Origin: Gymnopilus junonius
Taxonomy: Eukaryota > Basidiomycota > Agaricomycetes > Agaricales > Galerinaceae
Length of the DNA: 64,000 nucleotides
Assembly (NCBI GenBank): GCA_015501075.1
Contig: JADNYJ010000159.1
Coordinates: forward strand, 23,893 to 87,892
Direction of reading: 5' to 3'
The stretch's first letter is position 1; each line of letters begins with the position of its first letter. The position numbers and the translations under genes were made by a program. Positions 36,504-48,089 of this stretch are shown piece by piece. The notes under the pieces were generated by a model. It was not told the origin of the DNA. It did no database searches and was given only the letters and a program-made list of their open reading frames with translations.

Positions 36504-37586
36504 ATGACTGCCATTACACGAAATCTTCCCTGGTTTATCAAGGACTTGGGGGTGTCTATCGTTGGAGATGTGTGCATTCTTTCTCTTTCTATAATCAAAG
36601 AGCATACTTACTAGTTCTTTCTAGGATTGCTACACGTCATTGGTGGAAAATCTCGACATCGCAGATGTGAAATGTCTGAAATACTCTCTTTCCAAAGGAC
36701 TGGGCATTGGTATCGTCGTGGGCGGGTCTATTATGAAAGTCCCACAAATCCTTCTTAGTGAGTTATTCTGATAATACATCTGGAAATAGATCACTGAACG
36801 GAAATGTGGGCTTCAGTTGTCAACGCGCGTTCCGCCCGTGGTTTATCTCTTGAAGCGTACATCCTTGAGACGCTGTCATACGCCATAACACTCGCCTACT
36901 CATTTAGGAACCAGTTTCCCTTTTCCACTTATGGGGAAAATCTATTCTTGACGCTGCAAAACGTCCTGATCACCCTTCTCATTATTGCGTATGCTCCGTC
37001 CAGAAGAGGTGCTCAAAAGTCGCAGACAATATCCCTCGCTGCCGTCGGCGCCATTACTTCCGGCTTTGCCCTATACGCCGTTCCGCCCTCCGCCCTGTCC
37101 TTCCTACAAATGACGACACTTCCCTTATCGCTCTTCTCCAAGCTCCCACAAATCCGCCAAAATTACCGTTCCCGGTCCACCGGCCAGCTTTCAGCCTTTG
37201 CCGTGATCAGCCAAATCGCAGGCTGTCTCGCACGTCTGTTCACCACAGCCACCGAAGTCGGTGACGCTCTCGTCTCAGCGGGCTTTGCGCTTGCTTTGAT
37301 CCTCAATTTAGTGCTGGGTGCTCAACTTTGGCTGTATTGGGGTGACAAGGACGCGACTGAGGAAGTTGGATTGAAGCAGGTGCCACATTACCAGAAGGGA
37401 AAGGAGGCAGGATACCTTTCGCCAGCGTCCGCCGCCGCCGCTACGCCCCAGGTTTACCAGCCCACGGCGACTACGGGAACAAGCACCAGTACCAGCACTG
37501 CCACCCACCGTGTCTCAACGCCACCACCACGCGCCCAGACCCCCACATCCGCGGGAGGGAGGAAGTGGGCTCGGAAAGTCGATTGA
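36504..37586 (+). CDS. Mannose-P-dolichol utilization defect 1 (MPDU1/Lec35) homologue
   Basis: Three exons: 36504-36569, 36625-36757 and 36817-37586; 969 nt, 322 aa, frame intact. Two PQ-loop repeats are clear: IMKVPQILLIVNARSARGLS at the exon 2/3 junction and SKLPQIRQNYRSRSTGQLSA in exon 3, each followed by membrane helices. About seven TM segments fit the family. MPDU1 is an ER membrane protein needed for efficient use of dolichol-phosphate mannose and glucose in N-glycan and GPI-anchor assembly. The C-terminal tail (from about residue 250) is a Ser/Thr/Pro/Ala-rich extension longer than in animals. The start ATG gives MTAITRNLPWFIK. Expressed on its own; no related neighbour. Confidence 0.92.
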
Positions 37587-39901
37587 ATGTAATTCTTCAA
37601 GTTGTGTTTATTGTATTCTTGTATGGAAGATGTTTAGATTCGTGCTAATGTTTTTTTTATGAAATCCTTTCTTGCTATCCTCTCCTCGGTCGGTGAATAT
37701 TCCTGCCCGACTTCTTCCAATCCAACGTCAACGGTAATTCTCATAATGAGCAAAGCGCACGTTGGTGCAGCGACATCTGACCCGTTCTTCTGCAGTTCTG
37801 AAAAGGTGAGCCGAATTGCTTTGGAACTGTAATGTGACTCGCGTTCTAAGGCGTACTTTTTGGTTAGCAGGTATGGTAGTCCTAGTTCTCAATTAGGGTC
37901 TGCCTAGACTATCCGCCGACAATTAAATGACGTCTCGCGAGGGCGCTGTTCCGCCCTGTCCCATGTCGATTGCGAAGCATCACGCAATATGTATGTCCTC
38001 TCTGTCCGTTATCCTGACTCCTTCCCCCTCGGGCAGCCAGGGCACCGCTTGGGGCTTCGCTTAGCGCTATCGCAATCGCTGCCTCGGGAGTCGGTAATCA
38101 TTTTCATTTCAATTCTCGACTAATCCTCTTTTGGGATCGGATCCGCGCTCTCGAGTCCTGACAATCCAGGTCGACATCATCCTCCATTGCGAGTGTCCTG
38201 TCTGTCGAGAATAAGTTTTTATCCCCTGAAGACCGGAAGCAAGCTGAACTGGAAAGTGGCGCATTGGAACTTGGAAGTGACGTGGGGTGGGCTAGTTGGC
38301 ATCGCCACATACTAGAATATGTATAGCGTCCAAGTTTGAAATTGGTGACATTGAGGTTCTGTTTTCTGTCTTGTATTCGATTTCTTCATCATGGGCTGCA
38401 TAGCACGTCAGATTAAATTCCAGAACGGGGATGCGTGTTCCAATGAACATCACTCAGGGAATCCATTCTCAACTCCGCGATATCTGACAATTTAGAGTCT
38501 TTCCGTCGAATCAGCAAATGTCAAAATCGGCTTAGGCAAGTGGGGTTCCTTCTGGCTTTGTGCATATGTTTTTTATTCTTTGCTGGGGTTCATCTCCGAA
38601 CGCACCGACCGGCTGACATCTGATGATTTCTCACTGGCGTTTCCAGAAATAGATTTTAATTTACCAGGTACGCAGGAAGCTTTCAACTTTGTGACAGGTG
38701 CGTTGAGCGATGCCGATGTTGACGCTTGTCATTTTTATTTTATTTTTATTGGAAGAGGGGGGTATGTATGTTTTCATCTGTGACAATCCATTGACAGAAC
38801 CTTCACCTCGGGAAACGCAAACTTAGATTCAAATGGTGGCTCCCAGCCCATAACTGGCTTTTGCCGTATTATGGACGTTATTCCTTCCTTTCTCCCGCGT
38901 CCTCCGACCTTCTCGTCGAAATAAGATGTTGTTTTCGTAAGTCCTGTCATCTTAGAACCACATTCTTACTTCACAGAAAAATAGACCAGGTATCGCCGGC
39001 GGCGATCATTATCAAATGTATCAAAACTTTCTCATGTCTGGAAATCTGAGCATGAGGAGAGAGGGCGAACAGCTGAAACTTTTGGCTTTGAAGTTGGGGA
39101 GCGATTGGACAGGCAGGTGTCAAAGCAAGCTGGTAGTTACGCAGAGAACAGAGCCGAATAACGTATACACGGTTACGAAGAACAATGGGCGACAAATACA
39201 GTAACGATGAGGTTGATACGACTGTGCGAGAGAACAAGGACGATTTATTTACTTTACTACGAAAGCGGATCGACAAGTGAATGATGCGATGGGAGGTGGA
39301 AGATGACATAAAACTGTGACAAATGGGAAAAAAGCGGATATATACTCAAAACTCAGATTTGCGACGAACATGGAGGAGGATGAAAAAAGAAGTTCTAGTG
39401 TACGTATGAGGTTTCCAAGAAAAAATATGTTCCAAGAAGATTCGATGTCGTGTGCAGGCAGCATGGGAATGGGAAAAAACGCCACTTCGGTGGCGATCTA
39501 ACAAAGTCCATTTGAATGTCCAAGATGACGGAGAATGGCGAGAGCATATGCAAAAACGCGGGGAAAAAGAAAACATGGGAAAACATACAGAGAAATGGGT
39601 AACCGAACCGTAGGAAACATATACATGCAGAATATAAAATAATATGAGGAGTGGGAATGGGCGTTTTGGATATACTTGAGCCGGAGAGAAACGGAGATGG
39701 CGAGCAGGTGATGAATAGATATGTAATGGTGGAATAACGTTTGGTTGAATGCAGCTGACGTCGGATTGAGTGAACGTTTCGCTCTGAAAGGTGGGGTTGG
39801 GCTGCGGAAATGTCAAATAAGAGGGAGTTGGGGATTAAAGTAAATTAAATGATTCTCCTTACCTGTGATTATATTTTGGCACTGTAGAGTGGGTGATTAC
39901 C
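37587..39901. other. Gene-poor stretch with one candidate coding fragment
   Basis: At 38586-38698 (plus) a short frame reads like protein (ISERTDRLTSDDFSLAFPEI, then QEAFNFVTG) and ends at a plausible GTGCGT donor; an acceptor at about 38800 precedes another protein-like piece (ANLDSNGGSQPITGF), but the two are not in phase. I treat this as a possible broken gene only. The remaining frames, including minus-strand 39346-39816, show no domain and overlap low-complexity sequence. Confidence 0.35.
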
Positions 39902-42400
39902 TTAGTCAACTAGGCGCAGAATATCTCCCTCAAACACGACCCGCCCTTTCTCCTTCATGGACTGTACGGCCCGCGCGACTTCGGACGTGTCAAAATCTTC
40001 GTGCTTGTCCTGCGGCATGGCAGCGTTGAGGTACGCCAACAGGGCAGAGATGGACATCTCATCCGACGCCTCGTACGTGGTGGCGAACAGGTACTCAACG
40101 GAACCGAATACGAAATGTTTCCTGCATTAAAATAAAATAAAATTTGATGTGACATATGTGAGTGAATGGACAGAAAAAGATGGGAGATTGTTAGTTTGGA
40201 ATTTTAAGAAAAACGAATATACGTAAACAAAAAACTTACCGACCAGAAGGCGAATCAAGATCTGCGAGACCGACAGGCCATGGGCGTCGTGGTACCCCCC
40301 CACGCGCGATGGGTATGACTCGAGCGGAAACAGAAGCGGGTGTGGGTGGACTTTGGCGGTGCTGATCGAAGTAGTCACCGTCTGGATCTGGTTCCCCTCC
40401 GCATCCGCATCTTCATCCCATGCAGGGCGGGTAATTCGATGGGATTGAGAAGAAGAGTGTGGGTGGGTACGCAAGTGGGGGTCACGATCGCCACGGTACG
40501 AGGAAACGGCGTGCGACATGCTCCCACCGCCGCCGTAACGACCATTGGTGGGGCCGGTGTTGTAAGGAACAGAACGAATCTTGGTGTGATGGTGCTGTTG
40601 CTGGGGGTGGTGGTAGCTGGGATGATAAGGATGCCGAGATGAGGAGGAAGCGTGGCGGAAGTGCCCTTCGTTTTGGCTGGGACGACGGATAGGTTCTTTC
40701 CTGCGAATGTCCTCAACGACCTCTCTGTCGACTCCCTCCTCCGATTCAGCGTCCAGTGATGAAGTATGACGGATCCTATCGTCACCGCCAGCACCCTCAC
40801 GATCAGATGCCAGCTCGTCTTCTTCCTGGTCGCACCAGTTCCACTACCATGCGGCATTTTTCTCGCTTTCATATCGGCGATCTCAGCAGCCTTCTGCGCC
40901 CTCCTCTGACTACAATATGAAGCAATAGATAAATCTCCAAGTCATAAAACAAGAAACAAGGGATATACTCACTGTCTGGCGAGACATTTCCCCCTGTGTT
41001 GCAGCCAGGGATAGGCGCAGTAAGAACTATCTTGACGAAGTTGAACCCATTTCTGACATAGCGAACAGAAGACACGATTAGGCTCAACCTCGCCTATCAG
41101 ACGATCTGCACGGAGAGTGGCGGCTCTCTGCTCGGCATTACGTCTTCGAGATTCATGAGCTGGAGCGTAGTTGGATGGTGTGAGGTCGTGGAAGGAAGAC
41201 GGAGAGCCCAGGGGAGCGTAACGCTCGTTAGGAGCTCCGTGTGCTGAAGCAGAAGCGGAAGATGGGAGTTGGTCGTTAGGTGAAGCAGGGTTGGAAATGG
41301 AAGGACGAGGATGAGCAGTGTGAGGGGCGGAGGCTATGTTTGCTGATGGAGGTGGTTCTGGGCGCTGAGCACTAGTCGCTTAACTATTAGTTCGGTTCAG
41401 AGAACAACAATTCAAAGGCTACTTACGACACGGAGGAAGAACCCGAGTTTCGCTGACATGAAGCGCGGTGTTGAAGCCAGTGCTGAACTGCTTGCAAGTG
41501 GTCGTCTGGAGGTACGCTGATCCATTTGTCGCAGGAATTGCATAGGATCCGTTCTGGGTCGAATTTGCGTACATCTGGGTCTTTCGAAAACAAGTATTTC
41601 GCTCTTCAAGGGCGTAGACTTCTTGTTGTTTCTAAATGACGAATCATGTCAGAAATTAGTAATATTAAAGATAGCAAGCACCTACATCTTCTTTGCGAGC
41701 AGCTCTTACGATGAGCATCCCACGGAATCGAGCAGTAAGTGGAGTTTGGCCTCAACCGAATCCACTTATCGCACGAAGCACAGAGGACTCGGTATGCCTC
41801 AAATTTGCCAACATAGGGATCGGCACGGAGATATTCATTCGCTCTTCTTCTGTGCGCTTGGCCCGCCTTTTCTTAGCCGGTGGGTGTGATAACGCCTCGG
41901 CGGTGCTTTCAGGGGTGTAGATGACGGAATTCGGTGGTGGCGGTTCGAAGCTCCAGGGCTGATATATAGATGAGTAATTAAGATGAATTTACGATGACTA
42001 TCGACATGTCCTTACCAAGTTTGTCTGTGCGCCTCCCAATGGTTCACAGTGAATCCGCCGGTCTGTTCATCGCGGAAAGAGACGCTGGCGCCGCAGGTTT
42101 CGCAGGTGACGCGACCGGTTTCGTACTCATCCGGGCGCAGACTGGGAACAGACCCTGCCGAGATCGAGGGCTTCTCTTCGGTTTCCTCAGGTCGGTCCTT
42201 CCGCTTCATGGTATTCCTGGAAAAACACAGACAATTGTTAGCAAAAATAAGGTGGTGCCGACTGGCAAAGTTTCGACTGACGTAGGTGATGATGGCATGG
42301 GAGATGGGGCTGGAGTCGGCGAGCTGGTGATGTTTGTTAACGACGTGTATTGGGTGAGAAGAGGACTGACATACCTCGGCGCTGTGTCGCTGTCTGTCAT
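39902..42400 (-). CDS. Basidiomycete protein with four repeated zinc-finger-like CxxC...H..C modules
   Basis: Starts at 42400 (MTDSDTAPR), exon 1 42375-42400, exon 2 42016-42216; ends at TAA 39902-39904. Four modules of one design are visible: CETCGASVSFRDEQTGG..HWEAHRQTC (about 42030-42100), CASCDKWIRLRPNSTYC..PWDAHRKSC (about 41725-41800), CNSCDKWISVPPDD..HWLQHRASC (about 41450-41555) and CSLCQKWVQLRQDSSYC..PWLQHRGKC (about 40985-41065). Each has two CxxC-type cysteines, a W, then W..HR..C, so four likely metal-binding units. After a low-complexity His/Ser/Pro part the last exon (39902-40120) encodes a compact SVEYLFATTYEASDEMSISA winged-helix-like tail. Known only to me as an uncharacterised basidiomycete family. 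Four single-base homopolymer differences (near 40394, 41597, 41838, 41956) break the frame as sequenced. Confidence 0.65.
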
Positions 42401-42719
42401 GATGGACAGAGGAGCAGAGGGTAAGGAAGGGGCGAGAATGGCAAGAAGACGGGAGGGGCGATAATTGGAAGATATGAGAAACGGAAAACATCACGAAGCC
42501 TTATACCTAATAACTATTCGGATCCAAAAAAACCTGAGTAGTCTAATTTTTGCCAATAATGAAAAAGGAATTCCTCCGATGATGATTCGCACAAGCCGTA
42601 TTTAACATATTGCAAAACATTCCCATACAATTAAATTTCATACTCCGTCAGGTTCCATGTCACATCATATTCCATTTTTGGTTTTTTTCACGTCACTCAA
42701 CTGGCTTGCTTTGTCTGAA

Positions 42720-44080
42720 AAATAAAGACAACTCTCCGATTAATTTATTTGTTCCACGAATGCATAGCTTCAAGGCTACGATCGCTGCCTCTTTCATTCA
42801 GATTCCTTTATTGATCTCCGAAGGAGACCAACTAATTCGGGTAAGCTCAACCGCAAGTAGACCTCACTTTCTCGATGGCGGAACTGCAGTCTGCTCCATT
42901 CTCCCGGTTTCTGTTTATTTTCCATATAAGCCTGTTATGTCCTCCCAGCGAACCTTAAGCTTGCTTGCGGCTCTCCAAAACCGTATCTTTCATTCCTCGG
43001 GCAGCATTATTGACAGAAGACTTTACCTAAACGCGCTTCTTCACTTAGGGGCCCATCCAATATCTATGTCGTCGGATCACCAAGTGTAAATCTACATGCG
43101 TTCTCTCTCTTGTGTCAGTCAAAGTCGTCATTAGACTCTGTCTCGAGCTGTAATGAATCATATGGAACTTATTAAACGCGGCTTTCCGTCGAACGTTCAC
43201 CTGGTTTACGATCTGTTCCTCCCAATCCACAAGGCATTCTGCCTTCCATATCTGACATTGGCACACTTGGGTTCATGCCAAAAACGACGATACCATACCC
43301 GACACAAGCACATTGCTCCTCCATTTTCGAACGCCGCAACCGCTATCCGAGGAGATACTACGCTTGTCTTTTTGCTTTCGTCCCAATTTGGATATGAAAG
43401 CACTCTTTATGACCAATTTCTCCTGGAATCGGATCAGCGCCAAGGGTGTGCGAGATGCTCTTGTGCCTCCCTTCGATAAGTATCAATTCTCATGCGGACA
43501 TTTTTGATCGACATGCAACTCACGCGTTATTCCTTCGTCCGAAAAATGTTTCGATGCGGAAACCGCAGCGCCATTTACCAAAAAAAAACCTCTCTCTCCA
43601 CGCTATCTGCATTCAACCCTCAGTCGTCTCTTTCAGCTCCTCTACACCATGTGAATCCGCATATCAGCTAGAACAACGAATCTCCATAGAGGTTCCGCTG
43701 CTACTAGCTCCGGGTATCTGTCTTTCCTCAAAACGACTTGACCACTTCCGCTGATTTGTTTGTCAATGCCACTATTCGCAACCTCGATAGATCGCAAAAT
43801 ATACTTCCGCAAGATATTCTTAGCTATTCACCACCTGAGCACGTATGATATTTCCACCGAATTTATTTCTATAAATCATACTATCATGATTTACCTTTCC
43901 CCATTTGCCCTGAATCGCAGGAACCCAAAGATGGTATCAGTGAGATTCTCAAGTCATTGTTCGCTGACTTTGAACACGAACAGCTTCAATCTATTCTTAT
44001 CCTATCTCCGATGAGCATTGCTGGACTTATAACTGACATTCCAGCCCTATCCGGGTATTGGATACCGATGTTCTAGCCCG
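42720..44080 (+). CDS. Possible multi-exon gene, unidentified
   Basis: Several plus-strand pieces have convincing residue composition and sit beside splice-like signals: SFKATIAASFIQIPLLISEG ending at a GTAAGC near 42841; RRLYLNALLHLGAHPISMSS at about 43015-43070; MELIKRGFPSNVHLVYDLFL from 43162; NAATAIRGDTTLVFLLSSQ at about 43330-43385; DRSQNILPQDILSYSPPEH ending at GTATGA near 43840; and, after a CGCAG acceptor near 43920, EPKDGISEILKSLFADFEHE continuing to a TAG near 44075. The last two exons join in phase. I cannot connect all pieces into one frame or name the family; the leucine-rich helical look suggests an alpha-helical scaffold protein. Confidence 0.35.
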
Positions 44081-45365
44081 GCGCCAAAAACTGTCCGTGA
44101 GGTGCATGGTAGACGTGTCATAGCAGCTCCTCGTGGTAGTGTAAGAAAGGAAAGACACGCAGGAGATAGGACGTTCGAAGGACGGTTATGGTGACCCTCC
44201 TGCGTGTTCGGATGCACGCCGAATGTGGATGGCACCACGCTCCCGCGATGGAATTCATATTGCACTCCCTTGTTTTCATCCGTTCCGAATTGATGCGAAG
44301 GATTTTGGTGCTGAATATGACATACTCATCCTGCGGTTTTAGAATTAGATCTAAAGGGAGACGGTGTATGGAATTTATTCTAATTCCTATTATATCTCCC
44401 GCGGCCTCGAGCCTTAAACTCTAGGAAAGACGGAAATCAGTCGATAGAATGCCTAGAGGAAATTATGTATTGGTCAATATACACTAGCTGAGTGACTCTT
44501 GAGTTATAGACCGTTAGATTAGCGACGGATAGACGGGTGTTAGGGCGTGGTATTAGACGGCGTGCAGCCTTCCTCGTAGCTTGATCAGGACATAGTAAGC
44601 CGCGGAATATCCATCACTACATGTAGAAGAAGGTTCGAAATTCTCTACGTACTCATACTATTTCATGGTCAGTAACTTGCTGTAATCAAATAATCAGTTG
44701 GGTATTTACGTTGGACAGGTTTTTCTTCTCTCAGATAACGGGGTACATGTCTGATAAACACCAATGAAGGCAGAATATAATATATTTAGTGTGCGATCGA
44801 CTTCGCCGAGCTCGAAGCACCGACTGATCATTCTGGAGATGGATCAATTCCGGTTAGCATGGACTCTAGTGATTGAAGTACGCCATGTTCACGAGGAGAG
44901 GAGGATCTTGTGAACATCTGTTCTGATCCTAACCTGCTGGAGATCTCAGCACGCACCGGTAGTTTGGAATCCAAATATATGCAGTCGCGATTGAAAGAAT
45001 CGATGGGTTCTAGGAAGGTTGACGACCCCACGAGTTCTCCCGCATTGTCGCAGGCCGAAGAAATCTTAACGTTATTGAACTACTAATCGAAGGATTTTCG
45101 CCCTGATGAAAGAGTAAACCTGTCATGATGTCTCTCTGACAAGAGCAAAAAACGGTGGAAATTTCAAAGGCATTGTGTGAAAGGCGAGGTCTAAACTTGA
45201 GCGTTACGATGGGAGCACCTCAATATGCTAATTTAAGAGGTTCACGCTTACAAGTAATGAATGACCAGATACGAGCTTCCGCAAAGTAATATACAACGAT
45301 ATTGGGCATCTAACGAATATGGAGGGTCCGGATATGTGTGTATGAAGGACTAAAGGAGTCAGAAC
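44081..45365. other. Mostly intergenic, one small candidate ORF
   Basis: On the minus strand 44829-45126 a start (MTGLLFHQGENPSISSS) is followed, after one apparent missing A near 45066, by a frame ending GVLQSLESMLTGIDPSPE at 44829. The Ser-rich, acidic composition is protein-like, about 99 aa in total, but no domain is seen and the start lacks context. The rest shows nothing. Confidence 0.3.
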
Positions 45366-46571
45366 TCAGAACGAAAGAAGATAGTAAAGAAGATATAGAA
45401 CATCCTTATACTCGCCGTAACCGCCTTGTTCAAGAAGGTGCTGACATGTGCTACGATGCGCTCTAAGCTTGAAGCCATTGGCGAGGGCGGCATCGAGTTT
45501 CTCAATAGAACCTCCCTGAGAAATCTTCGCATAGAAGTCATCTCTCCTAGGGACGGCTCGGATCGCCAGCTAAACGCATGAGAGTTATGAAGGATCGAAA
45601 GTATTAATTGAAGTGACAACGCGTGGAGATGGCACAATAATCACGGATAGAAATGGGTCGGGATATGATAAGGTTGTTCCAGAGAAAAAGTGCAGCGAAG
45701 AAATCAAGCAAGGATAGGAAGTGACATGTAATCATAGGACGAATCAGCAACAGTTGTTACGAATGGGGTAGAGAAACGTACAGAAACCACGGATCTGATT
45801 ATGAATGTGTGATGGTGTCGCAGAACATCGTCGTATGATCTCTTGAAGCAGATGTGTAATTCGGAGCCAGGGTCGTGCTGCATGTTCTGCAATGCTTTAC
45901 AGGTGAAGGAGAGACCCCTAAAATTACGGAGAAAGGAGGAATAAGGGGATGCAGGGAGGGTTGGCATGTGGAGATGGAGATCGTGATGAAAGAATGTTAC
46001 GGTTAATACAAATCGACGTGGGTAATGAAGAAGCAAGTTTGTCGAGCACTTGCCTTGTGAGACGAACGAGGCAGGGCGTGGCATTCTTTTGGCCTTCCAA
46101 TTCCGCATATTCGGAGCGTACCAATTCCTCTAGGGTTCCTGACCTATCCTTCGTGACTTCATAGCGGCTGCGAACTCCCTAGACCACATACACATACGAA
46201 CACGCGATAACAGATCAGTGCGGATAGAAATGCGAATTAAAAGAAGGTAGAGCATACGTGGATGTTGTTTCTGATGTCTGTCTGAACGAACGCGAAGACT
46301 CCAGATCCCAAGAGGTCTGGCGTACACGGAACCGCATCATAGCCTCTTAAATCCTCGGTCGATGTGGCAGCAGATAAAGAGATCCTCACCGAACATCTGA
46401 ACCAGGCCATCCGAAGCTTCTAAGAAGGACCCGGTTTCCACACCTTCTTCCGTAAACGGCACTTCTGCGAATGACTGAAGTCGTTGAAAGGCGCAGGTTT
46501 CAGTAATTTACTACAGTTGTGGCTTGCGAAAAGTCAAGACTCACTTTTACTGTTTCGAAATACGGAGCCAT
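45366..46571 (-). CDS. Glycolipid transfer protein (GLTP fold)
   Basis: Six exons thread in phase: 46545-46571, 46390-46474, 46258-46316, 46054-46178, 45782-45917 and 45366-45569; 636 nt, 211 aa, the normal GLTP length. Landmarks: FLEASDGLVQMFDLLGSGVF, then VQTDIRNNIHGVRSRY (the conserved D..GNI/NNI loop that contacts the sugar headgroup), LVRLTRGLSFTCKALQ (the LWLKRGL.F equivalent), RSYDDVLRHHH (AY...L..HH) and AIRAVPRRDDF (the late A..A.P.R). GLTPs move glycosphingolipids, such as glucosylceramide, between membranes in the cytosol. The intron 45918-46053 uses a GCAAGT donor with a TTTTAG acceptor, a GC-AG intron confirmed by the reading frame and family motif on both sides. Confidence 0.9.
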
Positions 46572-48089
46572 AGTAGGATGTGAGAAACAGATGAAGTAAT
46601 GGGAGGTTATATATGTAGCTTCATAAACTAACACGTTTAAACCATGAGTTGTGCTTTGGAGTGAATGTAAGTACTGAAGAAATCGAGGTGCACGTAACGT
46701 GCATGTTACAAATATGTCACTGGGTCTGGGACCAGTCTTCGGAGACTGCCGTATCTTTTCTGCACTCACTCGGTGCGTGTTCAATTAACATTTAAGTACC
46801 CTTAAAGAGAGGGAATTATCCACTGTCCACCACAGATGAGGTACACGATTTTAGATTACTGGATAACAGTTACATACATTTAGGTATATACCACATAAAC
46901 CGTAATGAAAGACCACTCCTCCTCCTCGGACTTGCAACCGTTGTCGAGCAGAGCCGCAAATGTTTCACTAGCTTCGAATCCTGAATTCAGCATCGCATCT
47001 AGAAACGAACCTCTCCGCAGTAGTCCAGGTTTTCCGCAGTGAAGTGGTTTGTAAAGCGTTCTTGTACAAACTACTGCGTTCCTTCTTGTCGTCAAGGCAT
47101 CTAATCGCTTTAACTTTCCGCAGCACTTAAGCTGTCCAAAACTTCAAGCAGTTGAGTAGTTTATGCTGAACTATCTGTTATTTTACTGTATTGAGCATGG
47201 AAAGTAGGACGGATCTTTTCAAATTTAATCCGAAAGTCGCCGGACCTCTTCTTCTCTCGGACAGCTTCAAACGACGTTGGATAAATATCTGAACACTCTA
47301 CATATTTTCCGTCTAGTACATCACTTCTACGTACCGTTTACTCGGAATTCGAACATTGAAATCTACAAGATGTATAGACATCAGGTAAAGTATGCAGGGT
47401 TGAAAAGGTTGGACGATAGTTCGGGCTGTGATGTAGGATAAAACATGAATTCCAGTTAGACACGGGCTGCGGACACTTCTGTTTCACGTCGAATGAGAGA
47501 GAAGATCAGCAACTTGGGAACCTTAGTCGACTGCGTCTCCAGAGTGCTATTATTGATCTTCGCCTTAACATGAACTGATCAACCAAGACAGGTTGGACAC
47601 TATTTAATTCCTTAGAATAGTATATGTCGGTACTTAGTACTTTCACCATTAATGGTAATATTATTTTGGTCTTATGTTGGTGATCTACGATGTGTTCGTC
47701 CTGCTTCGTGCGAGCGAACCGGATTTCAAGTTTCACGCCCTGGAACCTGTCCAAGGCAAATGCCGGTTAAGCCGGTTATTTCACGGGCCGATTACAAATC
47801 GTGCCCGGCAAACCAACACAGACTTGAGTTCTTGCGCCCGAACTGGTTCATGCTCAAGTGCGTAAAAGGTATAGAGCAATGGCCGTCCTTGCGCACATGA
47901 TGGGCCTAAAAATTAAAATGCAGAACGGAATAGAAGACGTGTTGGAAATAAAAGGTCAGAGCGGTGCCGGTATGTTTTGCTCACGTCTTTTTCCCACTGT
48001 GTCAGGTTAGAGGGCGGAAGCATCTGGCGGTGCGAAATAAGAAGCTGGTGTGTCCTCTCATCGTCGTTTCTACCCGCCGCGCGACATCC
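46572..48089. other. Intergenic, no feature recognised
   Basis: Short ORFs at 46880-47095 (minus), 47506-47754 (minus) and 47652-47900 (plus) lack domains and splice context. The right end is the presumed promoter and leader of the Zn2Cys6 regulator; I see no TATA box there. Confidence 0.45.
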
